Assembly: GCA_964558235.1 (NCBI GenBank)
Contig: CAZLCK010000042.1
Coordinates: 1-13,557 of the forward strand
Reading direction: 5' to 3'
Origin: CAZLCK01 sp964558235
Lineage (GTDB): Bacteria; Actinomycetota; Coriobacteriia; Coriobacteriales; CADBOM01
Length of the DNA stretch: 13,557 nucleotides
This document shows, piece by piece, positions 6,337-13,459 of this stretch. How positions within the stretch are numbered: position 1 is the stretch's first letter; each line of letters starts with the position of its first letter. The notes under the pieces were generated by a model. That model saw nothing but the letters and a program-made list of their open reading frames with translations, made no database searches and was not told the origin of the DNA. A program made the position numbers and the translations under genes.

Positions 6337-7651
6337 GACGGCTCCAAGTTAGTTTTTTGTTTGTATATATCGTTTTGTCGCTGTTCTGATCTACCGCCCG
6401 CTGCGGTACACAACAAACCAAAGCCCCTAGCACAATCCATAGGGTTAAGAAGTAAGGCTCTGGAACCGATATTGATAGGATGGCCAAAGATACAAAAGCA
6501 TGAGACAGCAGGGTGGAGAAGTGTGTACCCCCCCCTGCCTTCCTGTTTTCGTTAAATAGTCTAATTACGGGAACAATAAAGAAAAGTAAACCACAGATGC
6601 CCAACTCAGCAGCCCATGTAGTAGCAAGATCATAACCCCTTACAGTTCCCCACCCGACACCAAAGATAGGATGTTCGAAAAACACCTGAGCCATTGCGTT
6701 CATGCTGGCGGTACGCCCGACACCAGATGTCCCCTCCCCTTGTATTTTGCTAATTAAGGTATCTATTGCTGTATCGAATACATTACTGGCAACTAAAATA
6801 CCACCTATTCCGGCAAGAACTGCCACACCCACAATAGCGGCTGGTGACACCTTGACTTTTTTATAATTAAAAAAGGCTATGACAATTAATATCAAAGCTA
6901 TTGCAACAAAGCCCACAAAGGCACTCGATGAGTTATTTTGCAGTATTAACACCATTGACAAGGTGATGAGGGCTATAGATTTAACACTTGGCTTACCTAT
7001 AAATCGAACAATATGAATAGCCATCATGGGAACTAAATAAAGCGACAAGAAGGAAGGTTCTGCAAAGGTAGAAGATAAGCGACTCTTGTTCCATGTGTAA
7101 CCCGTGTGAGCACTGTTCCTAAACAACTCAGTTGCCATATCAGTGGGAAGAATATATTGTAGGCCTGCAAACAATAACACGAGCACAAAACCTACATCCA
7201 ACCACTTAAACAAATCTTTGAAGGATGCATTGTCAGTCCTGATTAAATATTCCGTATACCACACAGTAGTTACCGCGATCAAAAGATATGCCCACTGAGT
7301 ATATTGCTGAAAAGAGAAGGTTACAGAGGTAAGTTCATTATCCACATTCAGCACAATTACATCTTCATTAAAGAGAGCCAAAACAGTAGACCCAAGGCAA
7401 TACAATAAAAAAGGAAGCCATGCCTTGTATAACTTTATTTTCGTTTTAACTCGTAATGTAGCTATCTTACAAGTTACAACAAGCCAAATTAGTTGATAAA
7501 GAACGATCGATGAATCCGCAAAGTTAAAGACTGCCACCGTGGTCAGTGGCGCAGATATTACCAAAAGCGCAAATGCTTTACGTAGGGACAAACAGCAAGC
7601 CGCTACGGTTATTGCTAAACAGACATAGGATGTTACGCCCAACAGCTCCAC
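6005..7651 (-). CDS. O-antigen ligase/polymerase family membrane protein, C-terminus probably frameshifted
   Basis: As written the frame has 548 codons, but only about the first 432 residues look real. They form a protein with about ten or more membrane segments and the Wzy_C/O-antigen-ligase signature. RLSSTFAEPSFLS (191-203) matches the conserved R-x-x-T/S-F-x-x-P region, and HPIFGVGWGTV (327-337) is the typical FGVGxG segment at the start of the last helices. After about residue 432 the hydrophobic pattern ends and the frame reads, out of register, through 332 bases of the next gene. A one-base shift in the A-run at 6358-6353 would end the protein at 6349 with 433 residues, the usual length. 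The start is GTG at 7651, overlapping the upstream stop as TAGTG, so translation is probably coupled. No strong Shine-Dalgarno sequence is seen. It could polymerise repeat units or attach finished glycan to an acceptor; the coexistence of another Wzy-like gene leaves the division of labour open. Confidence 0.8.
   Translation of the reverse strand: MELLGVTSYVCLAITVAACCLSLRKAFALLVISAPLTTVAVFNFADSSIVLYQLIWLVVTCKIATLRVKTKIKLYKAWLPFLLYCLGSTVLALFNEDVIVLNVDNELTSVTFSFQQYTQWAYLLIAVTTVWYTEYLIRTDNASFKDLFKWLDVGFVLVLLFAGLQYILPTDMATELFRNSAHTGYTWNKSRLSSTFAEPSFLSLYLVPMMAIHIVRFIGKPSVKSIALITLSMVLILQNNSSSAFVGFVAIALILIVIAFFNYKKVKVSPAAIVGVAVLAGIGGILVASNVFDTAIDTLISKIQGEGTSGVGRTASMNAMAQVFFEHPIFGVGWGTVRGYDLATTWAAELGICGLLFFIVPVIRLFNENRKAGGGTHFSTLLSHAFVSLAILSISVPEPYFLTLWIVLGALVCCVPQRAVDQNSDKTIYTNKKLTWSRRAIYSCCSSVFCRGGLYRLPAISLFTLWLRDISVQLNSIYYDFFHCARSLFLLFGHQLERFRNLRFSSDAPIYAGRFSNKLRWSINIFSDSAVFDSARKCRERFTPSKFP
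6342..6345 (-). promoter_or_regulatory. Ribosome binding site that decides the GTG start of the polymerase
   Basis: Minus-strand GGAG sits five bases before the GTG at 6336. It lies directly after the TAA (6351-6349) that would end the upstream gene if its A-run were one base shorter, exactly where an intergenic ribosome binding site is expected. Confidence 0.65.
6349..6358 (-). other. Homopolymer site of a probable one-base frameshift
   Basis: The minus strand reads ACAAAC, then six A (plus-strand T6, 6353-6358), then CTAAC. In the frame of the upstream ligase-like gene this gives AAA AAA CTA ACT and runs on into the next gene. With five A it would read AAA AAC TAA, stopping at 6349, followed immediately by the GGAG of the next gene. 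This arrangement strongly suggests one extra A in the assembled sequence or in the strain. Confidence 0.6.
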
Positions 7652-8712
7652 TATTGAGTTATTGTCTTCTCAAGAATGGAGGCGAGCTTTTTTGCTGATA
7701 CACTCCAGTTATATTCATCTAGAAGTTTCTTATGAGAGACACTGTGTTTATTCGATGCTTCCTCGGTTAGATCCAAAATATTTCCAACAGCACTGTAAGG
7801 ATCGATATAGGAAACCGAATCGTCGTATATCTCATGCATGACAGCAGTGTCGCTTACTATCGCAGGTGCACCACAAGCCATTGCCTCCATTGGAGGAATC
7901 CCAAAACCTTCATAAAAGGTCGGATATAAAAACGCTTTGCAGTTCTCCATGAGAGCCACGGCTTCACCATCAGTCACATAGCCTGTATACACAACGTTAT
8001 CCGCTTGCGGTATATCCTGTTCTCCAAACACTTTTGTATTGATACCACCCGCAATTACGAAAGTCTCATTGGGGTTTAAGCACGCAGTTTCAACCAACCA
8101 TCTAAGATTCTTGTTTGGTGCCAAGGAGGACATTGCAAAATAATACGCTTGCGGTTTAAGGTCATGTCGAAATAACGCAGTATTATCAGGAACAGCCCGG
8201 CTGACATGTTGCCATGCATTACCAACAACATGTATCTTCCCTTTAGATTTAGGATAGTACCGCTCGATTTCTTGCTTAGAAAATTTAGAAACTGTAATGA
8301 TTGCATCTGCTCTCTTAGTTACACTGGAAAAGAGCACTCGATACCATGTAGCAAACTTCGTGCTAAAGAAATGTGGATTTGCTCGTATAGCCATATCATG
8401 AATACAAGCAACACCTGGATTTCTTAAAGGCGCAGTATTACACAGGTTAACTCCAAGTAAATGATTCTCTTTAAGATATCGTGAGTAATCGATCTGTTCC
8501 CAAGCATGACCATTGTGTTTTCCAATTTGAACCAATTTGATATTGTTTAATTTCAAAGGCTCAACCAACCCGGCGTTTGAGGGAACAGCAAGCACTGCCT
8601 CTTCGGGTGCAAGCAATCCGTCTAAGCACAAAATGATCTCTCGAGCATACCTGTCTACCCCAGTAGTAGGTCGAGTTAAAAACCTGCCGTTTATGCAGTA
8701 TCTAGCTTTCAT
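7651..8712 (-). CDS. Glycosyltransferase, GT4 family
   Basis: A GT-B enzyme of about 353 residues from the ATG at 8712 (an in-frame TTG at 8730 would add six residues). I prefer the ATG because the conserved opening strand YCINGRFLTRPTTGVDRYARE begins a few residues after it. This opening and CIHDM plus a later ITVSKFSKQEI are typical of mannosyltransferase-like GT4 proteins of polysaccharide loci. The donor site shows SSLAPNKNL (about 195-203), TFYEGFGIPPMEAM with the EX7E pair at about E268 and E276, and ACGAPAIVSD after it. It should act at the cytoplasmic membrane face on the lipid-linked repeat unit. It overlaps the acetyltransferase gene by 11 bases and shares one base with the next gene (TAGTG), so it lies in the tightly packed part of the operon. 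A mannose donor is plausible given the GDP-mannose genes upstream but is not proven. Confidence 0.87.
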   Translation of the reverse strand: MKARYCINGRFLTRPTTGVDRYAREIILCLDGLLAPEEAVLAVPSNAGLVEPLKLNNIKLVQIGKHNGHAWEQIDYSRYLKENHLLGVNLCNTAPLRNPGVACIHDMAIRANPHFFSTKFATWYRVLFSSVTKRADAIITVSKFSKQEIERYYPKSKGKIHVVGNAWQHVSRAVPDNTALFRHDLKPQAYYFAMSSLAPNKNLRWLVETACLNPNETFVIAGGINTKVFGEQDIPQADNVVYTGYVTDGEAVALMENCKAFLYPTFYEGFGIPPMEAMACGAPAIVSDTAVMHEIYDDSVSYIDPYSAVGNILDLTEEASNKHSVSHKKLLDEYNWSVSAKKLASILEKTITQ

Positions 8713-9166
8713 GCACGGTTCTATCTGCAATTATTCTCGCTGGTACACCAACTGCAGTTGCGCCAGCGGGAACATCCTTTAATACAACTGCATTAGCACC
8801 AATACGTGAACCATCACCAATCGTAATTCCACCGAGCAACTTAGCACCTGCGCCAATTATCACATCAGCTCCAACTTGAGGAGCTTCATTGACACAACCC
8901 CCCCTTTGATATGAAACTCCTAATGTAACCTGTTGAAAAATAATAGATCGCGGGCCAATGCTTGCTTGATCATGAATGACAACACCCAATCCGTTGTGAG
9001 TGAACTCTACAGTAGGGTCGATTTTAGCCCCGTTGCCAATATAACAACCAAGTAAAACCTGATTAAGATAACGAACTCCCTTTGCTAAGAATTTGAAAGG
9101 TCCACCAAGGTACCATAGGCGATTCGCTGTAAGATGAAGCTTAAGACATGTGTTCTTATTGGCCAC
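8702..9166 (-). CDS. Serine-acetyltransferase-like hexapeptide O-acetyltransferase
   Basis: A 154-residue left-handed beta-helix acyltransferase. A short helical N-terminus (residues 1-38) is followed by hexapeptide turns: CYIGNGAKIDPTVEF, then THNGLGVVIHDQASIG (56-71), then QVTLG, and the C-terminal turns VGADVIIGAGAKLLGG and IGDGSRIGANAVVLKDVP (116-133), closing with GVPARII. The THNGLGVVI segment corresponds to the catalytic His region of the CysE group, but the alpha-helical N-terminal domain of true CysE is missing. In this setting it most likely acetylates a sugar of the repeat unit using acetyl-CoA, as WcaB-like enzymes do, rather than making O-acetylserine. The start is GTG at 9166 with AGGTGG four bases upstream (9176-9171). 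It overlaps both neighbours by 11 bases. Annotation pipelines may call it serine acetyltransferase. Confidence 0.85.
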   Translation of the reverse strand: MANKNTCLKLHLTANRLWYLGGPFKFLAKGVRYLNQVLLGCYIGNGAKIDPTVEFTHNGLGVVIHDQASIGPRSIIFQQVTLGVSYQRGGCVNEAPQVGADVIIGAGAKLLGGITIGDGSRIGANAVVLKDVPAGATAVGVPARIIADRTVHES

Positions 9167-10283
9167 GACACCACCTATGCGTCAACTTCTCTTCGCAAAA
9201 GCGCTGCATCTCGCACCGAAAACGCTCAGGCAAGAATCTGTTTGCATACTCTGCTATCTCTTGACGCGTCAGAGACACACCTTCATCTTCGAACTCCTGT
9301 ATGCAGGATGCAAGACATTTAGCGGTCTGAATGTTAAACAGTCTGCCGGTTTGACCATCAAGCACAGTTTCGAGTGCTCCACCTTTGCCGTAGGCGAGCA
9401 CCGGCACGCCTGATGCCATAGCTTCTATGGGCGTAAGTCCAAAATCTTCAATGCCGGGAAAAAGAAAAGCATCGGCTCCTTGGTATATTTCCGTCATCTC
9501 GGCATCAGAAACACGACCCCTGAATTCAACCGTAGGGCCAGCAAGCGAACGCAAGCACGCCTCTTCCTCGCCGCCTGAACCAACAACAATGAGCCTACGG
9601 CCCAACTTATTACACGCCTCGATAGCAATATCAACACGCTTGTAGCGTACAAAGCGGCTGACCACCAGATAGTATCCCTGCGACTCTCCGATGTGTTTTG
9701 CCGCAATTGGAGTTGCTGGGAAGATAGTTGTGCTCTCTCGGCGGTAATACTTCGCGATTCTTTGGCCAACATAATCGGAATTTGCAATGAAGTAATCCAC
9801 CCTTTGCGCTGCCTGATAATCCCACAGACGAACCTTATGGATCATGCGCTTCATGAAAAACCGTTTTATAGCGCCTGTGTCGTGCAGATACTCATAATAG
9901 AGATCCCAAACATAGCGAATCGGGCTGTGACAATAACAGATATGCACAGCATCAGGGCGAGTAATTATGCCTTTACAACAACTTGCACAACTGCTGAGAA
10001 CCAAATCGTATTCAGTAAGATCTAATGATTCCCATGCTTTAGGCATAAAAGAAAGCAAAAGCTTATGATGGCTCTTACCACCAGGCCATTTTTGAATATA
10101 GGTAGTACGGATATCACATTCAAGACACCACTCTGGTGCTTTTGCTTCATCATAAACGAGCGTATAAATGGGCGCATCTGGAAACATTAAATGGAAGTCA
10201 TATAAAACACGCTCACCACCACCACGACTTACCAACCAGTCATGAACAAGCGCAACCTTGATGTTGTCATAACTGAAACTCAT
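9156..10283 (-). CDS. Glycosyltransferase, GT4 family, WbaZ/mannosyltransferase-like
   Basis: About 375 residues from the ATG at 10283; a TTG at 10295 is in frame, but the ATG forms an ATGA overlap with the ManC stop and has GGA about eight bases upstream. Visible features are VALVHDWLVSRGGGERVL (about 10-27), the acceptor-side GGGE loop typical of this subfamily, and CHSPIRYVWD (118-127), a motif of WbaZ-like mannosyltransferases. FIANSDYVGQRI (about 165-176), VVSRFVRYKRVD (about 207-218) and the donor EX7E pair in FPGIEDFGLTPIEAMASG (E279 and E287) complete the fold. The family includes mannosyltransferases of O-antigen synthesis that use GDP-mannose, and the gene directly follows the GDP-mannose gene, so a mannosyl transfer is a reasonable inference. 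It probably acts early in repeat-unit assembly. Confidence 0.88.
   Translation of the reverse strand: MSFSYDNIKVALVHDWLVSRGGGERVLYDFHLMFPDAPIYTLVYDEAKAPEWCLECDIRTTYIQKWPGGKSHHKLLLSFMPKAWESLDLTEYDLVLSSCASCCKGIITRPDAVHICYCHSPIRYVWDLYYEYLHDTGAIKRFFMKRMIHKVRLWDYQAAQRVDYFIANSDYVGQRIAKYYRRESTTIFPATPIAAKHIGESQGYYLVVSRFVRYKRVDIAIEACNKLGRRLIVVGSGGEEEACLRSLAGPTVEFRGRVSDAEMTEIYQGADAFLFPGIEDFGLTPIEAMASGVPVLAYGKGGALETVLDGQTGRLFNIQTAKCLASCIQEFEDEGVSLTRQEIAEYANRFLPERFRCEMQRFCEEKLTHRWCRGQ
9171..9176 (-). promoter_or_regulatory. Ribosome binding site of the acetyltransferase gene
   Basis: Minus-strand AGGTGG lies four bases before the GTG at 9166, within the end of the upstream glycosyltransferase gene, and supports the GTG start. 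Confidence 0.5.
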
Positions 10284-11629
10284 TCGTTGTTCCAATAATT
10301 CCCGAAACGCTCGATATCTTCTTCAACCAGAACATCACCTAGTTGAACCTCTATGACATGAAGTTCGGTCTTGGCACGGACGGCATGAAGTCTGCCCGCC
10401 TCGATATGAATCACTGAATGAGCACGAATTTCTTGCACAAAGCCATCAAGCACCACCTCACCACATCCACTGACAATCGTCCATACTTCACTTCGGTGTT
10501 GATGGCGTTGATAAGAGATCTGACACCCAGGCTCTATGACAAGTTCTTTTGTAAGAGATTTGGCTCCATCGGGATGAATACTTGAATCAATAACGCGATA
10601 GGTACCCCAACGACGCCTCTCATACATTGGGCGAGATTCTGCAACTTGCTGCACATAAGGCTTCATGTTTGAAGACGAAAGCTTATCAGTCACAAGCATG
10701 CCATCAGGCGTTGCTATAACCGCAAGATCTTTAAGACCAAGCGCAACAAGAGGGAGTCCAAGTTCGTTGATTATGTGCGTATTCTCACAGGTCTCTGTAC
10801 CAACAACTCTTCCTGAGGCAGCGTCAGACATCTCTTCACACAACGTATTCCAAGTACCCAGATCTTTCCAAGTTCCTTCATAAGAAATGACCGCTACCGA
10901 GGAAGCTTTCTCGACAACCTCATAGTCAAACGAGATCTTTGGCAGCTCACAATATCGTGCATAAATGTCACAAAAATCTGTCGCATCGACATATGTTTGA
11001 GTGATGTTTCTAAGGTAACCCAACTTAAACGCAAATACCCCGCAGTTCCAAAACGCTCCTTGTTCAATAAGCTGGATCGCAGCCTTTTCATCAGGCTTTT
11101 CGGTAAAGCATTCAACAAGATACGGCTCATTTTTGCCTTCAGAAGGAAGTATGTAGCCGTATTTCTCTGATGGATAAATGGGCTTGACTCCAAGCAACAC
11201 AAGCCCTGCCACATTTGATTGGACAGCAGCATTAAGTTTGGTTATGCAATTATAGTAAGCCTGTTCTGCATAGGTATCTATCGGCATAACGACGACAGTA
11301 TCTTCATCGTTCGCCCTTTGTTCAAAGAAAAGGTGCGCACAGGCAAGCATGATAGCTGGCGCTGTATCTCGTCGTTCGGGTTCTAGAACAAGTTCATAAG
11401 TATCTTCTATTTGGCGTTCGATAGACTCCCTTTGCGACTCGCAGGTTGCTATCGTCACATCAAGATCGGCTGGAACACATCTAATTTGTGAAAACACCCG
11501 TTGAACCATTGAAACATGATTGCCTTGCTCATCACGCAATACCTTAAGGAATTGTTTTGAGCGAGAGTTGTTCGACAAAGGCCAAAGCCGTGTGCCCGAA
11601 CCACCAGAAAGAAGGATCAAATGGATCAT
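10280..11629 (-). CDS. manC: Mannose-1-phosphate guanylyltransferase, ManC type with C-terminal cupin
   Basis: A 449-residue protein that should form GDP-mannose from mannose 1-phosphate and GTP in the cytoplasm. The nucleotidyltransferase domain opens with LLSGGSGTRLWPLSNNSRSK (6-25), the GGxGxRL nucleotide-binding loop and the lysine that follows. It continues with EPERRDTAPAI (83-93), MPIDTY (115-120) where classical enzymes have PSDH, FTEKPD (175-180) and WNCGVFAF (194-201). The last third holds a cupin: RRWGTYRVID, KSLTKELVIEPG and YQRHQHRSEVWTIVSG, the layout of the mannose-6-phosphate isomerase-like domain of bifunctional ManC/AlgA proteins. The MPIDTY and EPERRDT variants are those of the Gram-positive ManC group. 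It overlaps the mutase stop and the next glycosyltransferase start by four bases each (ATGA), so the three are coupled. Whether the cupin is an active isomerase cannot be told from sequence. Another NDP-hexose is a less likely product. Confidence 0.87.
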   Translation of the reverse strand: MIHLILLSGGSGTRLWPLSNNSRSKQFLKVLRDEQGNHVSMVQRVFSQIRCVPADLDVTIATCESQRESIERQIEDTYELVLEPERRDTAPAIMLACAHLFFEQRANDEDTVVVMPIDTYAEQAYYNCITKLNAAVQSNVAGLVLLGVKPIYPSEKYGYILPSEGKNEPYLVECFTEKPDEKAAIQLIEQGAFWNCGVFAFKLGYLRNITQTYVDATDFCDIYARYCELPKISFDYEVVEKASSVAVISYEGTWKDLGTWNTLCEEMSDAASGRVVGTETCENTHIINELGLPLVALGLKDLAVIATPDGMLVTDKLSSSNMKPYVQQVAESRPMYERRRWGTYRVIDSSIHPDGAKSLTKELVIEPGCQISYQRHQHRSEVWTIVSGCGEVVLDGFVQEIRAHSVIHIEAGRLHAVRAKTELHVIEVQLGDVLVEEDIERFGNYWNNE

Positions 11630-13141
11630 TCTGTTTTTTTACCTTCTAAAATCCCTCGAGCAATCGTTTCAAGACGTGAGAGCTTCAAGTCAGCACCCTC
11701 GCGACTATCAGATTTAGCAAAGACATAGGCTTTAGCTTTTGGCTCGGTTCCGCTGGGACGAAAGAGTATGCGCGACCCGTCATTAAGTCTGAATTCAAGA
11801 ACATCAGCTTTGGGAAGGTTTTCCGGTACGTTAGAAGGGTTAACTACAGGCATCTTGACACCCATTGAGTAATCAATTGCTTTAGTCACCTTAATGTCCG
11901 CAAAGGCTTTTGGAGGATCAGTTCGTAGCGTTTCCATGACATTCGCCATGCGGGTACCATCTTTAAACCCTTCATAGGTCACAGAAAGAAGAGCACTTCC
12001 CCAGAAGCCGTACCGGCGATACAGCTCCACCATTGCTTCATAGAGGTCGTAGCCTTTGCGCTTCCAATAAGCAACAAGCTCACAAACGAGCATCGAGGCG
12101 ACAATTGCGTCCTTATCACGGACATTCGTACCCGCAAGGTAGCCATAAGACTCCTCAAAACCGAAGAGAAAGTCCGCCTCGCGTCCCTCGGACTCCAAAA
12201 GGCCTATCTGCTCACCAATAAACTTAAAGCCAGTGAGAGTGCGACGCAGCTCAATCCCCCAGGCTCTTGCTAGATCATCTGCCATGGGTGTAGAAACAGC
12301 TGTCGTAATAGCAACCTTGTGTGACATATTCGCGCCCTTAGAAGCAGCTTTGGCGCACAGAAAATCAAGTAAAAGCANNNNNNNNNNNNNNNNNNNNNNN
12401 NNNNNNNNNNNNNNNNNNNNNNNNNNNNNNNNNNNNNNNNNNNNNNNNNNNNNNNNNNNNNNNNNNNNNNNNNNNNNCCGAACAGTCCTCGCCTGTCGAG
12501 ACTCCGTGCGTCTTTTCGATGTAGGCATCGATTACACTTTCAGACACTTTGTTGATGAAGCCCTTTTCGCTCGCCTCTCTAAAGGGTATGGCTATAACGT
12601 CGTCGAAGGGGTCAACTGAGTCGATCTCGGCTTGGATGGCTTGGGCCATATCAAGCGTGATCTGACACCCGTCAGAGCCATAAACCTTGTAGCCGTTGTA
12701 CTCAGCAGGGTTGTGTGACGCGGTGACATTCACACCCGCAGAACAACCAAGCTCCCTTACAGCGAAACTGAGTAAAGGTGTCGGCTCAACACGATCGAAG
12801 ATATAGGACTCGATGCCGTTTGCCGCAAGCACCTCCGCTGCGTGACAGACGAACTCTTCGCCACCGTTTCTGGTATCTCGACACAGCGCAACGCTGGCAT
12901 ACTCAAAATGGTTATTCAGATAGTTAGCGAGACCTTGGGTAGCTCTCCCCACCGTGTAGATGTTCATCCGGTTAGGCCCGATGCCAAGCTTTCCTCGCAG
13001 ACCACCGGTTCCAAAGGCAAGATCTTTATAGAAGGCATCTACAACATCGCCATCATTCGCACGGGCAAGTATTTCTTTATGCTCTTCGGCAATGTTGTCT
13101 AGCCATCTTGCGTAGACTATATCGCTTTGCTCTCTCCCCAA
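11626..13141 (-). CDS. Phosphomannomutase/phosphoglucomutase, interrupted by an assembly gap
   Basis: An alpha-D-phosphohexomutase of the long PGM2-like type, interconverting hexose 6- and 1-phosphates; beside ManC it should supply mannose 1-phosphate. The right part (13141-12478, 221 codons) has FGTGGLRG (43-50), the early CRDTRNGG turn (87-94) and the phosphoserine loop TASHNP (140-145, Ser142). The left part (12377-11626, about 250 codons) has the sugar-binding GFEESYGYLAGTNVRDKD and the phosphate-binding RPSGTEPKAKAY. The metal loop DPDxDR lies in the missing piece. The two known parts sum to 1416 bases, an exact multiple of three, while 100 N is not, so the parts read in different frames only because of the placeholder. 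About 472 residues are visible against roughly 560 to 600 in the family. I take a TTG at 13141 as start, seven bases after the upstream stop, with GGAAAG at 13157-13152; it is less certain than the rest. Confidence 0.85.
12378..12477. other. Assembly gap, 100 N
   Basis: A run of exactly 100 N, the usual scaffold placeholder for unknown length. Comparison with the mutase family suggests that roughly 90 residues (about 270-300 bases) are missing rather than 33. No sequence inference is possible inside it. Confidence 0.98.
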
Positions 13142-13148
13142 GGTATTG

Positions 13149-13382
13149 CTACTTTCCAGTCCTGCTCTTACCAAACATGGCAGCAAAGGTGGCAAAGAAA
13201 ATACGCGCATCCATCGCAAATCCAGCGTTTCGTACATACTCAAGTTCGATCTTTTGACGCTCACTGCTTTCAAAAGTGGCGCCATTGCGCGCCGTGACTT
13301 GCCAAAGACCGGTAATGCCTGCTGGAACAGACAGGATCTTTTTACATAGGCGCTGAGAACTGTGTCGAAAGCACTTTTGCAT
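13149..13382 (-). pseudogene. Orphan C-terminal fragment of a polyprenyl-phosphate sugar transferase
   Basis: A 77-codon frame whose last about 60 residues match the C-terminus of initiating sugar transferases (WbaP/CpsE type). These transfer a hexose 1-phosphate to undecaprenyl phosphate. The signature is SVPAGITGLWQVTARNG (about residues 18-34), followed by ELEYVRN and a terminal FGKSRTGK. The membrane helix and the catalytic core that normally precede PGITGLWQ are absent: an in-frame TAA lies about 30 bases before the ATG, and a terminator plus the end of another sugar transferase lie just upstream. The piece therefore cannot be a working enzyme by itself. It sits seven bases before the mutase start, so translation of the fragment may still feed ribosomes into the mutase gene. 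Most likely it is a remnant of an older initiating transferase replaced by the one to its right. Confidence 0.7.
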
Positions 13383-13433
13383 ATCTTGTATCTTTAAGAC
13401 CCGCCTGTCTTACACACGACGTTAAATAGCCAT

Positions 13434-13459
13434 AAAAAAGAAAAAGCCTTTAAAAGGCT
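13434..13459 (-). terminator. Rho-independent terminator overlapping the sugar transferase stop
   Basis: On the minus strand AGCCTT (13459-13454), a three-base loop and AAGGCT (13450-13445) form a six-base-pair stem. It is followed at once by TTTT, C and TTTTTT (13444-13434). The stop codon TAA (13452-13450) lies in the loop and the second arm. It should end or attenuate transcription from the right, separating the first sugar transferase from the mutase-ManC-transferase genes. Confidence 0.65.

Noticed and set aside
6353..6358. Programmed ribosomal frameshifting on the A-run (AAAAAAC resembles a slippery heptamer).
   Set aside because: The heptamer is not in the register needed for a -1 slip from the ligase-like frame, and the stop that would give a normal end needs a +1 change. 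A simple homopolymer length difference explains the data better.
9693..10025. Plus-strand open frame of 110 codons within the WbaZ-like glycosyltransferase gene.
   Set aside because: It lies opposite conserved glycosyltransferase motifs and shows no family resemblance; treated as a shadow.
12365..13285. Starting the mutase at the upstream ATG at 13285.
   Set aside because: The extra 48 residues are an out-of-frame reading of the sugar-transferase tail. The family normally starts close to the YARWL segment, which favours the TTG at 13141.
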